A stretch of 64,000 nt of DNA from Lacticaseibacillus suibinensis (GCF_003946175.1 NZ_RHOK01000009.1:41482-105481); one strand, 5' to 3'; numbered from the stretch's first letter, positions 31,793 through 40,029 are shown. A program made the numbers and translations. Notes: generated by a model from the sequence alone, not told the origin.

Positions 31793-32743
31793 CTAATCCA
31801 TAAAGAAATCATAGGCGCGGTCGCCGACTTTGGGCAGGAACTCATGCCCATATTCCGGCAGAATGTAAAGCTGTTTCTCACCGGTCAACTGGTGATACGC
31901 GCCAAACTGGGTCACCGGTGGCACCACCTTGTCCTGCAACCCCAGCCCCCAGATCAGCGGCGTTTTGATTTGCGGGGTGAAATGCGCCACGTCGATGTAC
32001 TCAAGCGTATCGAAGAACGCCGCTTCCCGCTCATGCAGCGGATCACGATACCGGAACCAGTACGCGAGCTGGTCATAGCCGTTATTTTCGGCACCGAGCG
32101 CATAGGCTTTGCGATAATCGCACAGGTACGGGTAGTTCACGTAGGCGCGGTGAATCGTGGGCACCAGCCCAAGGGTGGCCAAGGTCAGCCCGCCCCCTTG
32201 CGAACCGCCCATCGCGTAAATCCGGTCAGGATCAACGCCTGGCATCGCCGCCAACAGGTCAGCGGCTTCAGCGCAATCCAAGAACACACTGCGGTAATAC
32301 AAGTGCTGCGGCCCATCTTCCACGCCGCGAATAATCAGGCCCTTAAGTGTGCCACCGCTGGTCTGAGTGGTATCGACACTGGGGCCGCCTTGGCCGCGCA
32401 CATCAATCGCCAGCACGACAAAACCTTCGGCCGCCCAGTTGAATTTCTGGGTGAAATCACCGGCATCGCAGTGATAGCCGTGAAACATCAGGAGGCCTTT
32501 GTGCGCCTGCTTGGGATCATAGTCCTTGGGCATGATCAGCTGGGCATGAATGCGCGCCTGGCCGACGCCAGTGAACCAATAATCATAGGCTTGGGCGACC
32601 GAGCTGTGAATGCCCACCGGCTTTTGTTCGACCTCCGGCTTGATGGCCCGCATTTCAGCCAGGGCCTGCTGCCAAAAAGCGTCAAAATCCGCGGGGCGGT
32701 GGCCCGAACCGCGATAATCTGGGTACATGTCCGTCACCGTCAT
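31793..32743 (-). CDS. Carbohydrate esterase family 7 (acetyl xylan esterase / cephalosporin C deacetylase)
   Basis: The product has 316 residues. The alpha/beta hydrolase has LLMFHGYHCDAGDF (oxyanion region), VVLAIDVRGQGGPS, the nucleophile Ser in MGGSQGGG (about residue 178), an Asp in WGLGLQDKVVPP and the His in YGHEFLP. RGQ and GGSQGG are CE7 hallmarks. CE7 enzymes remove acetyl groups from small sugars and oligosaccharides in the cytoplasm; there is no signal peptide. It follows the EIIB gene by 3 bases, so both act on the same imported sugar. Confidence 0.92.
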   Translation of the reverse strand: MTVTDMYPDYRGSGHRPADFDAFWQQALAEMRAIKPEVEQKPVGIHSSVAQAYDYWFTGVGQARIHAQLIMPKDYDPKQAHKGLLMFHGYHCDAGDFTQKFNWAAEGFVVLAIDVRGQGGPSVDTTQTSGGTLKGLIIRGVEDGPQHLYYRSVFLDCAEAADLLAAMPGVDPDRIYAMGGSQGGGLTLATLGLVPTIHRAYVNYPYLCDYRKAYALGAENNGYDQLAYWFRYRDPLHEREAAFFDTLEYIDVAHFTPQIKTPLIWGLGLQDKVVPPVTQFGAYHQLTGEKQLYILPEYGHEFLPKVGDRAYDFFMD

Positions 32744-32746
32744 GGC

Positions 32747-33067
32747 TTAAGCCTGCGCTTTCTGGATTTCCGCCATAGCGGTGGCGAGGACTTTTTCCCC
32801 ATTCATCGTGCCATAGTCGCGCATGTTGATGACGGACACTGGCACTGGCAAGTCCTTTTGCAGCTTGGTCGCCACATAACTGACCTGTGGGCCGATTAAA
32901 ATCACATCCGGCTGGTACTTGTCCATTTGGGCTTCGACGCCGTTCACGCCAATCGCATCAATCTGGGCCTCAATGCCTTGCGCCTTGGCCGCTTGCTGCA
33001 TCTTGGTCATCAGCAAACTACTCGACATCCCGCCGGCACAGGCGAGTAAAATATTCACTTTTGTCAT
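32747..33067 (-). CDS. PTS lactose/cellobiose family EIIB
   Basis: The product has 106 residues. The start at 33067 (MTKVNILLACAGG) has GAGGGGG before it. The phosphorylation site is C10 in LLACAGGMSSSLL. It passes phosphate from EIIA to the sugar held by EIIC. No EIIC or EIIA is adjacent; the EIIC of matching family lies 5 kb away. A cre-like site and a palindrome stand in front. Confidence 0.92.
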   Translation of the reverse strand: MTKVNILLACAGGMSSSLLMTKMQQAAKAQGIEAQIDAIGVNGVEAQMDKYQPDVILIGPQVSYVATKLQKDLPVPVSVINMRDYGTMNGEKVLATAMAEIQKAQA

Positions 33068-33082
33068 CAACCAAACCCCCTC

Positions 33083-33094
33083 ATGTATATACAT
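33083..33094. promoter_or_regulatory. Perfect 12-bp palindrome before the EIIB gene
   Basis: ATGTATATACAT is its own reverse complement and lies 16 bases before the EIIB start codon. The form is like GntR-family operators (TreR-like TGTATATACA). The regulator is unknown. Confidence 0.5.
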
Positions 33095-33119
33095 ATAGAG
33101 TAGTCTTTTGAACCATATT

Positions 33120-33133
33120 TGCAAGCGCTTTCG
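33120..33133. promoter_or_regulatory. cre-like site before the EIIB gene
   Basis: TGCAAGCGCTTTCG agrees with TGWNANCGNTNWCA at 12 of 14 positions and has the AAGCGCTTTC core. It lies 53 bases before the start codon. Confidence 0.6.
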
Positions 33134-33151
33134 GTGCCATTTTATGTCTCC

Positions 33152-33165
33152 ATTTCCTGGGAAAT
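33152..33165. promoter_or_regulatory. Noc binding-site-like sequence
   Basis: ATTTCCTGGGAAAT matches ATTTCCCGGGAAAT at 13 of 14 bases. It lies in the divergent region between the EIIB gene and the ABC transporter genes. Confidence 0.7.
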
Positions 33166-33274
33166 AATGCCGTCGCTCGCTCATCTAACAAAACTGTTAT
33201 CTGTCTTTACTCCCCTTTGCCGGTATCCAGTGGTATTCTATGCCTAGCGCGACAACGCGTGAGAGGAGTAGTGT

Positions 33275-34183
33275 ATGGGAACAATTTTGACAGTCGATCA
33301 CCTCGACAAATCCTTTGGCGCTAAGCAAGTGTTGCATGGCGTTGATTTCTTCGTTGAAGAAGGCCACATCGTTGCTTTGGTGGGTCCCAACGGCGCCGGG
33401 AAAAGTACCATCATGAAGGCCATCTTGGGGCTGATTCCAGTCGACGGCGGCGGGATTGATATCAAAGGCCAGCCCGTGTCGATCACCTCACACCAGGCAC
33501 TGCGGAACGTAGGCGCCTTGATCGAATATCCAGGCATTTATCCATTCTTGTCTGGCCGCCAGCAGCTGCAGCTGTTTGCCAACCAACATAACAAGCAATC
33601 CAATGTCGATACTATCATCAAAGCGATGGGCATGGGCAAATACATCGACCGGCCAGCCAAGAGCTATAGCCTGGGCATGAAACAAAAGCTCGGCATCGCT
33701 CAGGCCCTAGTGAACAACCCGCAACTGGTGATTCTCGATGAACCGATGAACGGCCTCGATCCGCAAGCGGTCAAAGACTTGCGGGACCTGCTGCGGAATT
33801 TAGCCAGCCATGGCACCAGCTTCCTGATTTCCAGCCATATTTTGTCTGAATTGGAAAAGCTGGCCGATGACGTGCTGATTCTCAACCACGGCCAAATCGT
33901 CAAGCATGCCACCATGAAGGCCTTGGAAGCCGCGGGCGGGATTACCTACAAGATTACCGTGGATAACCTGGATCAGGCCAAAGCGGCGCTGACGATGGCT
34001 CAAAGCAAGTTCTCGGTAGTCGAGGATGCCATCACCCTGCTCGACACTGCTCCCGGTGAGTTGAATGCCGCCTTGTATGCTTTGGTGAATGCCGGCGTGG
34101 CGATTAACACCGTCGCCCAGCAGGCGCATGACCTTGAAGGGGCCTTCTTAGCCATGGTCCACGATCAGAAAGAGGAGGCCTGA
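33275..34183 (+). CDS. ABC transporter ATP-binding protein (BcrA/NatA-like)
   Basis: The product has 302 residues. It has Walker A GPNGAGKST (about 36-44), the signature YSLGMKQKLG, Walker B LVILDEPMNGLDP and the H-loop SSH. A C-terminal region of about 80 residues is typical of bacitracin/lantibiotic-type exporters. It overlaps the permease gene by one base. The exported substrate is unknown. Confidence 0.92.
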   Translation: MGTILTVDHLDKSFGAKQVLHGVDFFVEEGHIVALVGPNGAGKSTIMKAILGLIPVDGGGIDIKGQPVSITSHQALRNVGALIEYPGIYPFLSGRQQLQLFANQHNKQSNVDTIIKAMGMGKYIDRPAKSYSLGMKQKLGIAQALVNNPQLVILDEPMNGLDPQAVKDLRDLLRNLASHGTSFLISSHILSELEKLADDVLILNHGQIVKHATMKALEAAGGITYKITVDNLDQAKAALTMAQSKFSVVEDAITLLDTAPGELNAALYALVNAGVAINTVAQQAHDLEGAFLAMVHDQKEEA

Positions 34184-34185
34184 TG

Positions 34186-34953
34186 ATGCTCACCCTTTAC
34201 AAACAAGAAGTTTATAAACAGATTCATAAAATCGGGTGGTGGATTGCCCTGGGCTTCATGGTCCTGGTGCAAATCACCTTCGGCATCGTCGGCAAGCGCA
34301 ATCCCAGCATGTTTGCCCCCAGTGATTTGGTCGGCAATAGCTATATCGGCGGCGGGCTAGTGATGCTGATTGCCATTGCCTCCACCGCCAGCATCATAGC
34401 CATGGAATTTCAGTATGGCACGATGAAACAGCTGCTGTACCGCCAGTACTACCGGAGCCAGGTCTTTATCAGCAAAATCCTGACCGCGCTGACGCAGCTG
34501 GTGTTTCTGCAGGCCGTGGCAGGGCTGATGACCGTTGCTTTAACCTTGATTTTGTTTCCTAGTTACCACTGGGCGCAGCATGTCGGCAACTTAACTCACG
34601 GGCTGATTTACTTACGTGCCTTAGGATCCGACTTACTGGTGGGGTTGCTCCTGCTTTCACTAGTGCTGCTTTTATCAACGGTGTTCAAATCCAATGCCGC
34701 CGCGATTGCCACAGGCCTAGTGGGTTACTTTTTGGCCCAACTGGCCTCGACCTTGATGATTGCCATGATTGCTTGGCAGCATTGGACCAAGTTCCTACCG
34801 TTTACGTTCCTGCTCACGAATTATCAGATTCAATCTGCCGATTTTGCCAAGCTGACCTTATTCAGCACGCCAATGATGATCGGCGGCACGCTACTCTACA
34901 CCGTGGTCTTTACTTTGATTGCTTATCTCAGTTTCCGCAAACGCAGTGTTTAA
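34186..34953 (+). CDS. ABC-2 type permease
   Basis: The product has 255 residues with six hydrophobic segments. Two ATGs lie in a row (34183 and 34186); the second has AGGAGG 7 bases away, the first shares its A with the stop of the ATPase gene. It forms the membrane half of the exporter with the gene before it. Confidence 0.88.
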   Translation: MLTLYKQEVYKQIHKIGWWIALGFMVLVQITFGIVGKRNPSMFAPSDLVGNSYIGGGLVMLIAIASTASIIAMEFQYGTMKQLLYRQYYRSQVFISKILTALTQLVFLQAVAGLMTVALTLILFPSYHWAQHVGNLTHGLIYLRALGSDLLVGLLLLSLVLLLSTVFKSNAAAIATGLVGYFLAQLASTLMIAMIAWQHWTKFLPFTFLLTNYQIQSADFAKLTLFSTPMMIGGTLLYTVVFTLIAYLSFRKRSV

Positions 34954-34973
34954 TCACAAAGGAGTGATTTTTT

Positions 34974-35297
34974 ATGGCAGAATTTTTGGTTACCACCACT
35001 GAACATGTCCCTGGCCACAATTATGAAGTGATTGGTGAAGTCTTCGGCGTCACCACCCAGTCCCGCAACATGATTTCCGATCTTGGTGCCGGGCTTAAAA
35101 GCCTGGTGGGCGGCGAAATCAAAGGCTACACCAAAATGCTCCAGACTTCCCGCGAAAATGCCATTGAACGCATGAAAGACGAAGCCTTGGCGAAAAATGC
35201 TGATGCGATTGTCATGATGCGCTTTGACTCCGGCTCCATTGCTACCGACATGCAATCCGTGGTCGCTTATGGTACCGCGGTGCGTTTCGTCGACTAA
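34974..35297 (+). CDS. YbjQ/UPF0145 family protein
   Basis: The product has 107 residues. The fold marks are [44 protein letters not shown] and [10 protein letters not shown]. The family forms pentameric rings and is of unknown function. It follows the permease by 20 bases with its own ribosome binding site, so it belongs to the ABC operon, and it ends at a terminator. Confidence 0.92.
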   Translation: MAEFLVTTTEHVPGHNYEVIGEVFGVTTQSRNMISDLGAGLKSLVGGEIKGYTKMLQTSRENAIERMKDEALAKNADAIVMMRFDSGSIATDMQSVVAYGTAVRFVD

Positions 35298-35308
35298 GCA
35301 ACCGTTCG

Positions 35309-35336
35309 GCTCTGGGCTTGCCCCAGGGCCTTTTTT
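35309..35336 (+). terminator. Terminator after the ABC/YbjQ operon
   Basis: GGCTCTGGG pairs with CCCAGGGCC (one mismatch) and is followed by TTTTTT. Confidence 0.85.
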
Positions 35337-35353
35337 AAACGAGGAGGCTGCCT

Positions 35354-36049
35354 ATGCACCCATCTTTTTGGCCTTGGCTCAAACGGCAAACTGGGGCCGC
35401 GCTGGCCTTTGCCGGCCTGATGCTCGCCGTCTATGGCTACCAACTGCCTTCGCTGATCTATGCCGGAGTCCTGAAACATCATCATCAAATCGCTAGCGAC
35501 GTGGTGATGCTGGCGCTGATGGTGATCACTGGCGCGGTGGAAATCTACGCGCTCAGTCGCCTTTACCGGCGCCGCCTGCGCCAAAACAACCCTTTGCACA
35601 TCCAGCGTCGCCCCTTCCACGGCCGCGACTGGGCCGAAATTTTTGGCCTCTATGCCCTGATTTTGGCCATTGAAATCGTCATTTCGCAGTTTGGCCTGCC
35701 CGAAAACCAAATCGCCATTAATGAAACCCGCACCAGCTGGCCGCTGATGACCTTCTTCATGAGCGCGCTGTTTGCGCCGATCATTGAAGAACTGGTCTTT
35801 CGCGGGCTGTTCATGACCTATTTCTGGCCCCAGGATGACCGCCGCCACAACTGCTGGGCGATGATCACCTCGGCGCTGGTGTTTGGCCTGATTCACGAAC
35901 CAAAACTGTCCTGGTTTTTGGTCACGTACACAACCATGGGCCTCGGCATGGCATTTTTATATCGACAAAAGCGCGATTTGCGTTATGCTTTCGCCCTGCA
36001 TTTCACCATTAATGCCCTCCCTTCCCTGATTTGGATTCTGCCACGCTGA
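35354..36049 (+). CDS. CPBP family intramembrane protease (CAAX/Abi type)
   Basis: The product has 231 residues. It has about six membrane segments and the three conserved motifs EELVFRG (about 138-144), FGLIHEP (about 177-183) and HFTINALPSL (about 216-225). Bacterial members take part in bacteriocin self-immunity or maturation, or cleave anti-sigma factors. No bacteriocin gene is visible nearby. GAGGAGG precedes the ATG. Confidence 0.9.
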   Translation: MHPSFWPWLKRQTGAALAFAGLMLAVYGYQLPSLIYAGVLKHHHQIASDVVMLALMVITGAVEIYALSRLYRRRLRQNNPLHIQRRPFHGRDWAEIFGLYALILAIEIVISQFGLPENQIAINETRTSWPLMTFFMSALFAPIIEELVFRGLFMTYFWPQDDRRHNCWAMITSALVFGLIHEPKLSWFLVTYTTMGLGMAFLYRQKRDLRYAFALHFTINALPSLIWILPR

Positions 36050-36256
36050 ACGATAAAATGTGGTTGGGAACATTTGTTCGGAAAAGGCCAATTTTCTCAT
36101 AAATTTGTGAAAAAATCCAAGCGACTGGCCACCGAAAAATATTTTTATTTGGCCGCCTGCACGCGACCCCTTCACGCTTTCAGCGTTGTTTCACTGGGCT
36201 TCACGGCAAGTGGGGGCTTGACAGGGTCTGGCTTACAGCGACGCGGGTTTGGCCGC

Positions 36257-36276
36257 TTGTGAATTGAGTTTCACAA
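36257..36276. promoter_or_regulatory. Inverted repeat upstream of the promoter
   Basis: TTGTGAA and TTCACAA are separated by 6 bases and end 22 bases before the -35 box. The placement would suit an activator or repressor; the protein is unknown. Confidence 0.45.
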
Positions 36277-36298
36277 ACTTTGGCCAGTTGAATTAGAC

Positions 36299-36326
36299 CT
36301 GACATCCCCTGCCAATCTGCTATAAT
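36299..36326 (+). promoter_or_regulatory. Promoter of the 85-residue protein gene
   Basis: CTGACA (36299-36304), 16 bases, then TATAAT (36321-36326). Confidence 0.75.
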
Positions 36327-36404
36327 TAATTTCACAGCGATCACCTGTTAGCACATTCCGGAAGGCAGGCCATCGTCATGGATAAGTAGCTTGGAGGAAT
36401 TGTC

Positions 36405-36662
36405 ATGCTGGATCAATCTGTTGTTAAACCCGTCGTCGCGTTAGACGACCATAAGTACATTACCCTTATCCCTGACGCCGAATACAATCTCGAAGTATGG
36501 GAAAAAATCGAAGGCCGCGCCCACCGTATGGGCCGCATGGACTACAAGTTCCACCGGGACACTTTCGCCGGCTTTATTTACCGGCTGATGCCATCGGTTA
36601 ACTTGGTGCAAATTCACGATTTACAAAAACAGATCAATCCGTATTTTGATTTAGAAGTCTAA
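36405..36662 (+). CDS. Hypothetical protein, 85 residues
   Basis: It is not recognised. The soluble, charged protein (MLDQSVVKPVVALDDHKYIT, later GRAHRMGRMDYKFHRDTFAG) has no signal peptide. TTGGAGG precedes the ATG and a clear promoter lies 79 bases upstream. It forms a pair with the small membrane protein gene 16 bases downstream. Confidence 0.7.
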   Translation: MLDQSVVKPVVALDDHKYITLIPDAEYNLEVWEKIEGRAHRMGRMDYKFHRDTFAGFIYRLMPSVNLVQIHDLQKQINPYFDLEV

Positions 36663-36678
36663 CCCTAGGAGGTGCGCC

Positions 36679-36852
36679 ATGTCTGTTGTCGCAAAATTAA
36701 TGGTGATGTGCGTGGCCGCGCTGCTGGTCACGCTGCTCCTGATCGGGGCGGAGTGGCGCACCAAGCGGCTGGCTTGGGCCAGCACTGGCCTGAAAGGCGC
36801 CGTCGCCGTGGTGGTGGCTGGCGTGCTCATCAGCCTGCTTACCGTCCGCTAA
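36679..36852 (+). CDS. Small two-helix membrane protein, 57 residues
   Basis: The gene is short. AGGAGG lies 6 bases before the ATG. The sequence starts MSVVAKLMVMCVAALLVTLL, has a charged turn (GAEWRTKRLAW) and a second hydrophobic segment (AVAVVVAGVLISLLTV). A terminator follows, so the pair with the 85-residue protein is a complete unit. Function unknown. Confidence 0.7.
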   Translation: MSVVAKLMVMCVAALLVTLLLIGAEWRTKRLAWASTGLKGAVAVVVAGVLISLLTVR

Positions 36853-36867
36853 ATTCGCATTTTCATC

Positions 36868-36899
36868 ACCGCTATCGGCGCCTGTCGGTAGCGGTTTTT
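36868..36899 (+). terminator. Terminator after the small membrane protein gene
   Basis: ACCGCTATCG pairs with CGGTAGCGGT and is followed by TTTTT. Confidence 0.85.
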
Positions 36900-37052
36900 C
36901 TATGTGGCGACTTCGGCCATGATACTAGATATAGATTGCAAAACCGACATAACACCAATATCCAGTATATTCAAGACTGTACATACAATTTTTCCTGCGG
37001 CATAATGGAACTCGTTCGTTTTTTGCTTATTCATTGAGGGGGGAATTGTCGC

Positions 37053-37784
37053 ATGCAAGTTTCAGAAAATTATGGTCATTGGTTAATCCATCAGCTCAAA
37101 GGCTGGCCGCAGCAGAATTATTACCTGTTCTGGTTCGCATTGGGTTGTCAGTTGATGACCTTGGTCAATGCGCCGATCACCCCGGTCGCGGTGATTACCT
37201 TTATCGGCACCACGCTCGGCGTCCTGTGCGTCCTTGCCATCAACGCCACCAAGGCCGTGAATGGCTGGCTGGGGCTGGTGTCCGCCGCCTGCTTCATTTT
37301 CGTGGGCTTCACCGCAAAAAATTACCTGTCGATTTTTGAACAGATTGCTTATGTCCTGACCTTGGATCTGCCGGTGTTAATTTCGGTGCGGTCCTGGAAC
37401 GACGACACCAAAAACCATCTCAAGGCCTTCCGTTTAAGGGAATGGATCATTGCCATTGCTGCCACGCTGGCGGTATGGGCGCTGTCGGCGGTGCTGATCG
37501 GCCGCTTCACCAACGACCCGCGGCCGATTTATGATGGGATGGCGTTTTCAATTTCATTAACCGGCGGCATCATCTGTTTCTTGCGGTATAATAGTCAGTA
37601 TTTCTGGTGGTTGTTCTCCGGTATCGCCCAGCTGATTTTGTGGGCGATCACCTTCGCGCAAGGTGATGCCAGCCTCGGCATGGCGATCAACGCTAGTATC
37701 TATGTGATCAACGATCTTTTGGCCTTCACCATCAGCCCTTGGTTCAACCGCGGCCGGCGGAAACTCGGCCTGAAGACGCTGTGA
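37053..37784 (+). CDS. pnuC: PnuC family nucleoside/vitamin transporter
   Basis: The product has 243 residues with seven to eight membrane segments and family marks such as NYLSIFEQIAYVLTLDLPVL, RSWNDDTK, FLRYNSQYFWWLFSGIAQLI and NASIYVINDLLAF. PnuC proteins take up nicotinamide riboside or related molecules by facilitated diffusion, with trapping by a kinase. A deoxynucleoside kinase-like gene starts 28 bases later, so the imported compound may be a nucleoside phosphorylated by it. GAGGGGGG precedes the ATG. Confidence 0.85.
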   Translation: MQVSENYGHWLIHQLKGWPQQNYYLFWFALGCQLMTLVNAPITPVAVITFIGTTLGVLCVLAINATKAVNGWLGLVSAACFIFVGFTAKNYLSIFEQIAYVLTLDLPVLISVRSWNDDTKNHLKAFRLREWIIAIAATLAVWALSAVLIGRFTNDPRPIYDGMAFSISLTGGIICFLRYNSQYFWWLFSGIAQLILWAITFAQGDASLGMAINASIYVINDLLAFTISPWFNRGRRKLGLKTL

Positions 37785-37812
37785 GCAACACGATTAGGAG
37801 AGAAGTAAACTT

Positions 37813-38526
37813 ATGATTTATATCCTCGGGAGTATCGGCGCAGGCAAGACCTCGTTGACCAAAATTCTTTCAGCTGACCTCAACGCGCCAGCTTACTATG
37901 AAGACGTCGAAGGCAATGGAATGATTGCCAAAATGCTGCAGAAATTCTATTCCGCTGGTGAAGACAGCCGGAAAACCACCGGGACCATTTTGCAGATTGC
38001 CTTTTTGACCTACCGGTATCAGCAGCTCAAGAAAGCCATCATGCAGGAAAACGCCATTATGGACTCCTCACTGGAATCCGATTTCGTCATGGCGACTCAG
38101 CTGCATAACAACGGCGAAATCGATGATATCGACTACAACATCTATGTCACCTTGTCGCAGGAAATGCAGTCCAACGTCAACGGCAGCCCGTGGAACGGCC
38201 TGCCAGATCTGGCGATTTACCTTAAAATCGACCCTGACCACGAAATCGATGAAATTCAAAGCCGCGGCCGTGAAATGGAAGACATTCGCCAAAAGCCGGA
38301 ACTGGTGGCTTACTACAACCGCGTCAACCAAGCTTACCGCGACTGGTCGAAAGGCTACACCCGCGCCACCATGCTGACGATTGACCGCGACCACCTGGAT
38401 TTCGTGAATAATCCGGAACACCGCAACATCGTGTTGGATCAGATTGAAAGCAAGCTGGTCGAACTTGGCAAGCTCGCCCCAGCGCGGTACGCCGAGATTC
38501 AAAGCGCCCGCCAACTCACGGCTTAA
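37813..38526 (+). CDS. Deoxynucleoside kinase (dAK/dGK-like)
   Basis: The product has 237 residues. The P-loop is GSIGAGKTSL (about 6-15). DSSLESDFVMA is the ERS/DRS-like catalytic region (about 83-93). A lid follows with QSRGREMEDIRQKPELVAYY and a helix YNRVNQAYRDW. Lactobacilli use dAK/dGK pairs for deoxynucleoside salvage. It lies in an operon with pnuC. The specificity cannot be read from the sequence. Confidence 0.85.
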   Translation: MIYILGSIGAGKTSLTKILSADLNAPAYYEDVEGNGMIAKMLQKFYSAGEDSRKTTGTILQIAFLTYRYQQLKKAIMQENAIMDSSLESDFVMATQLHNNGEIDDIDYNIYVTLSQEMQSNVNGSPWNGLPDLAIYLKIDPDHEIDEIQSRGREMEDIRQKPELVAYYNRVNQAYRDWSKGYTRATMLTIDRDHLDFVNNPEHRNIVLDQIESKLVELGKLAPARYAEIQSARQLTA

Positions 38527-38539
38527 TTGCCCGGGAAAT
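38526..38539. promoter_or_regulatory. Noc binding-site-like sequence
   Basis: ATTGCCCGGGAAAT matches ATTTCCCGGGAAAT at 13 of 14 bases. It sits directly on the stop codon of the kinase gene. Confidence 0.7.
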
Positions 38540-38557
38540 CATCAGCCAGCATTCTCC

Positions 38558-38588
38558 AAGCGACTCGCCATGGCGAGTCGCTTTTTTT
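38558..38588 (+). terminator. Terminator after the kinase gene
   Basis: A 10-bp stem GCGACTCGCC / GGCGAGTCGC is followed by seven T. Confidence 0.92.
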
Positions 38589-38704
38589 ATTCCAAATCTG
38601 GATTGTGTGGGATGTCAGCGCTTCCGAGTTAACGTGATGTATGGTAACCTAAACTGGATAAATAATAGTTTTATAATTATTCAGTTAAAGGAGTTATTAT
38701 CCTC

Positions 38705-40006
38705 ATGGCAGAACAACCTAAACCCGCCTCCTCGCGCAAACGGAATCTAATCGTCATCGCTGTTATCGCGCTGCTAGTGGCCGGCGCCAGTGCCTATGGT
38801 ATCTGGTCCTCCGCCAAGAACAAGCGCGAGGCTGCAGTATCTGAATCGGTCGGTTTTTTTCACCGCTATCAGAATTATCTGATCACGAAGGTCACCATTG
38901 ATGGCAAGAAACAACCCGCCTTGACGCTATATCCCCGCACCATCGACTATGACGACTTTTCCCTTGAGGACATGGGCGATACTGCCCCTTTGATTAAAAT
39001 GGCCAAACAAGGCGCCAAAAATGTTGAGCCTGGCACCAAACAAGCCAAGCAAGTGCAGACGAATAACAAATTGGCCCATGATGTAGCCAATCTCACTACT
39101 TTACAAAGCCTCGACCCGGAATACCTCAAAGAAGGCACTGTTTATCTTTTTACCGATGAAAATCCAGGCGATGGCACCAAGTTTGTCAATCATGTCATCA
39201 AGTTAGGCGATAAGATGATTGCGGCGCTTGGCAAAATGAAATGGCAGACCACTGAAGGGCGCAACTTTGCCACCAGTGAATTGGCCTATGTGAAAGCCGC
39301 CGTGGCCTTGATGCAGGATCTGAAGCAAAACTATCCTGAGGCCTTGGACGCTTTAGTGATTGATGATGCTTTGGTCAACCTTGATGCCACCACTCGTGAG
39401 GAAATTGCGGCCAAATACAAACAAGTGAATAAAGTCGGTGGTGCCTCAAAGCACGCCTACATCTTCGCTGAAATGCCATCACGTCTCACTGGTGAGGATT
39501 ACGACTATGCCGTCGAACAGGCTGATCAGGCGGCAGAGAAAGCAGAGGAAGACAGCGTGCCCGACGAAGACGACAGTGCCCCAATGCTGGAAAGTGGCAA
39601 TATCGGCTCCCGAGACATTCTGGATCACACCACGGTCTCATGGGTCGAAAACGACTCTGGTAACTACGACGTCTGGCTCGACAATGCCTCTGATACCTCG
39701 TTCAACCTGGCCAAAGAAGCAATCGTGCTTTCCCAAAGCAGCGAAGACTGGTCCGTGCGCCTAGTCAACTTCGATGGCGACGCCGACGACTTCCGCGCAC
39801 TCCATGTCCTGCCGATTGGTGATACCACCAATGACGGCTGGTCTTGGTCGAAACTGTACTGCCCAGCCGGTTACCAACGCCGGATCATCACTAATGTATC
39901 CTCAGACACCTTCGATAAGTTCTCCGATGGCTATGTGCTTTATGAATTCCCCCAAAGTGGGACGAGCTACATGACCTTAGGTAAACTGGAAATGAGCGAC
40001 GATTAA
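38705..40006 (+). CDS. Envelope protein with N-terminal anchor, unknown function
   Basis: The product has 433 residues. A short cytoplasmic tail rich in Lys and Arg is followed by one membrane helix (about 15-33); the rest is predicted outside. A helical part (about 40-275) ends in an acidic stretch (AEKAEEDSVPDEDDSAPM), then comes a beta-rich C-terminal domain (about 300-433: TTVSWVENDSGNYDVWLDN). There is no sortase signal. No family is recognised. AAAGGAG precedes the ATG. Confidence 0.72.
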   Translation: MAEQPKPASSRKRNLIVIAVIALLVAGASAYGIWSSAKNKREAAVSESVGFFHRYQNYLITKVTIDGKKQPALTLYPRTIDYDDFSLEDMGDTAPLIKMAKQGAKNVEPGTKQAKQVQTNNKLAHDVANLTTLQSLDPEYLKEGTVYLFTDENPGDGTKFVNHVIKLGDKMIAALGKMKWQTTEGRNFATSELAYVKAAVALMQDLKQNYPEALDALVIDDALVNLDATTREEIAAKYKQVNKVGGASKHAYIFAEMPSRLTGEDYDYAVEQADQAAEKAEEDSVPDEDDSAPMLESGNIGSRDILDHTTVSWVENDSGNYDVWLDNASDTSFNLAKEAIVLSQSSEDWSVRLVNFDGDADDFRALHVLPIGDTTNDGWSWSKLYCPAGYQRRIITNVSSDTFDKFSDGYVLYEFPQSGTSYMTLGKLEMSDD

Positions 40007-40015
40007 GCCCAAGGC

Positions 40016-40029
40016 ATTGCCCGGGAAAT
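40016..40029. promoter_or_regulatory. Noc binding-site-like sequence
   Basis: ATTGCCCGGGAAAT, identical to 38526-38539 (and to ATTTCCCGGGAAAT at 13 of 14). The identity with the other copy extends to 17 bases (ATTGCCCGGGAAATCAT). Confidence 0.7.

Larger units (their letters stand above)
36050..36404. other. Gene-free region with promoter and TTGTGAA repeats
   Basis: No credible coding frame is seen. The stretch holds an inverted repeat, TTGTGAA (36257-36263) with TTCACAA (36270-36276), further TTTGTGAAA at about 36095 and ATTTCACA at about 36327, and a promoter at 36299-36326. The transcript leader before 36405 is about 70 bases. Confidence 0.5.

Noticed and set aside
31784..32899. A long open frame on the plus strand opposite the CE7 esterase and EIIB genes
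   Set aside because: It has no ribosome binding site, lies fully against two genes with intact catalytic motifs, and its translation is rich in His, Arg and Gly as expected for an antisense frame of GC-rich coding DNA.
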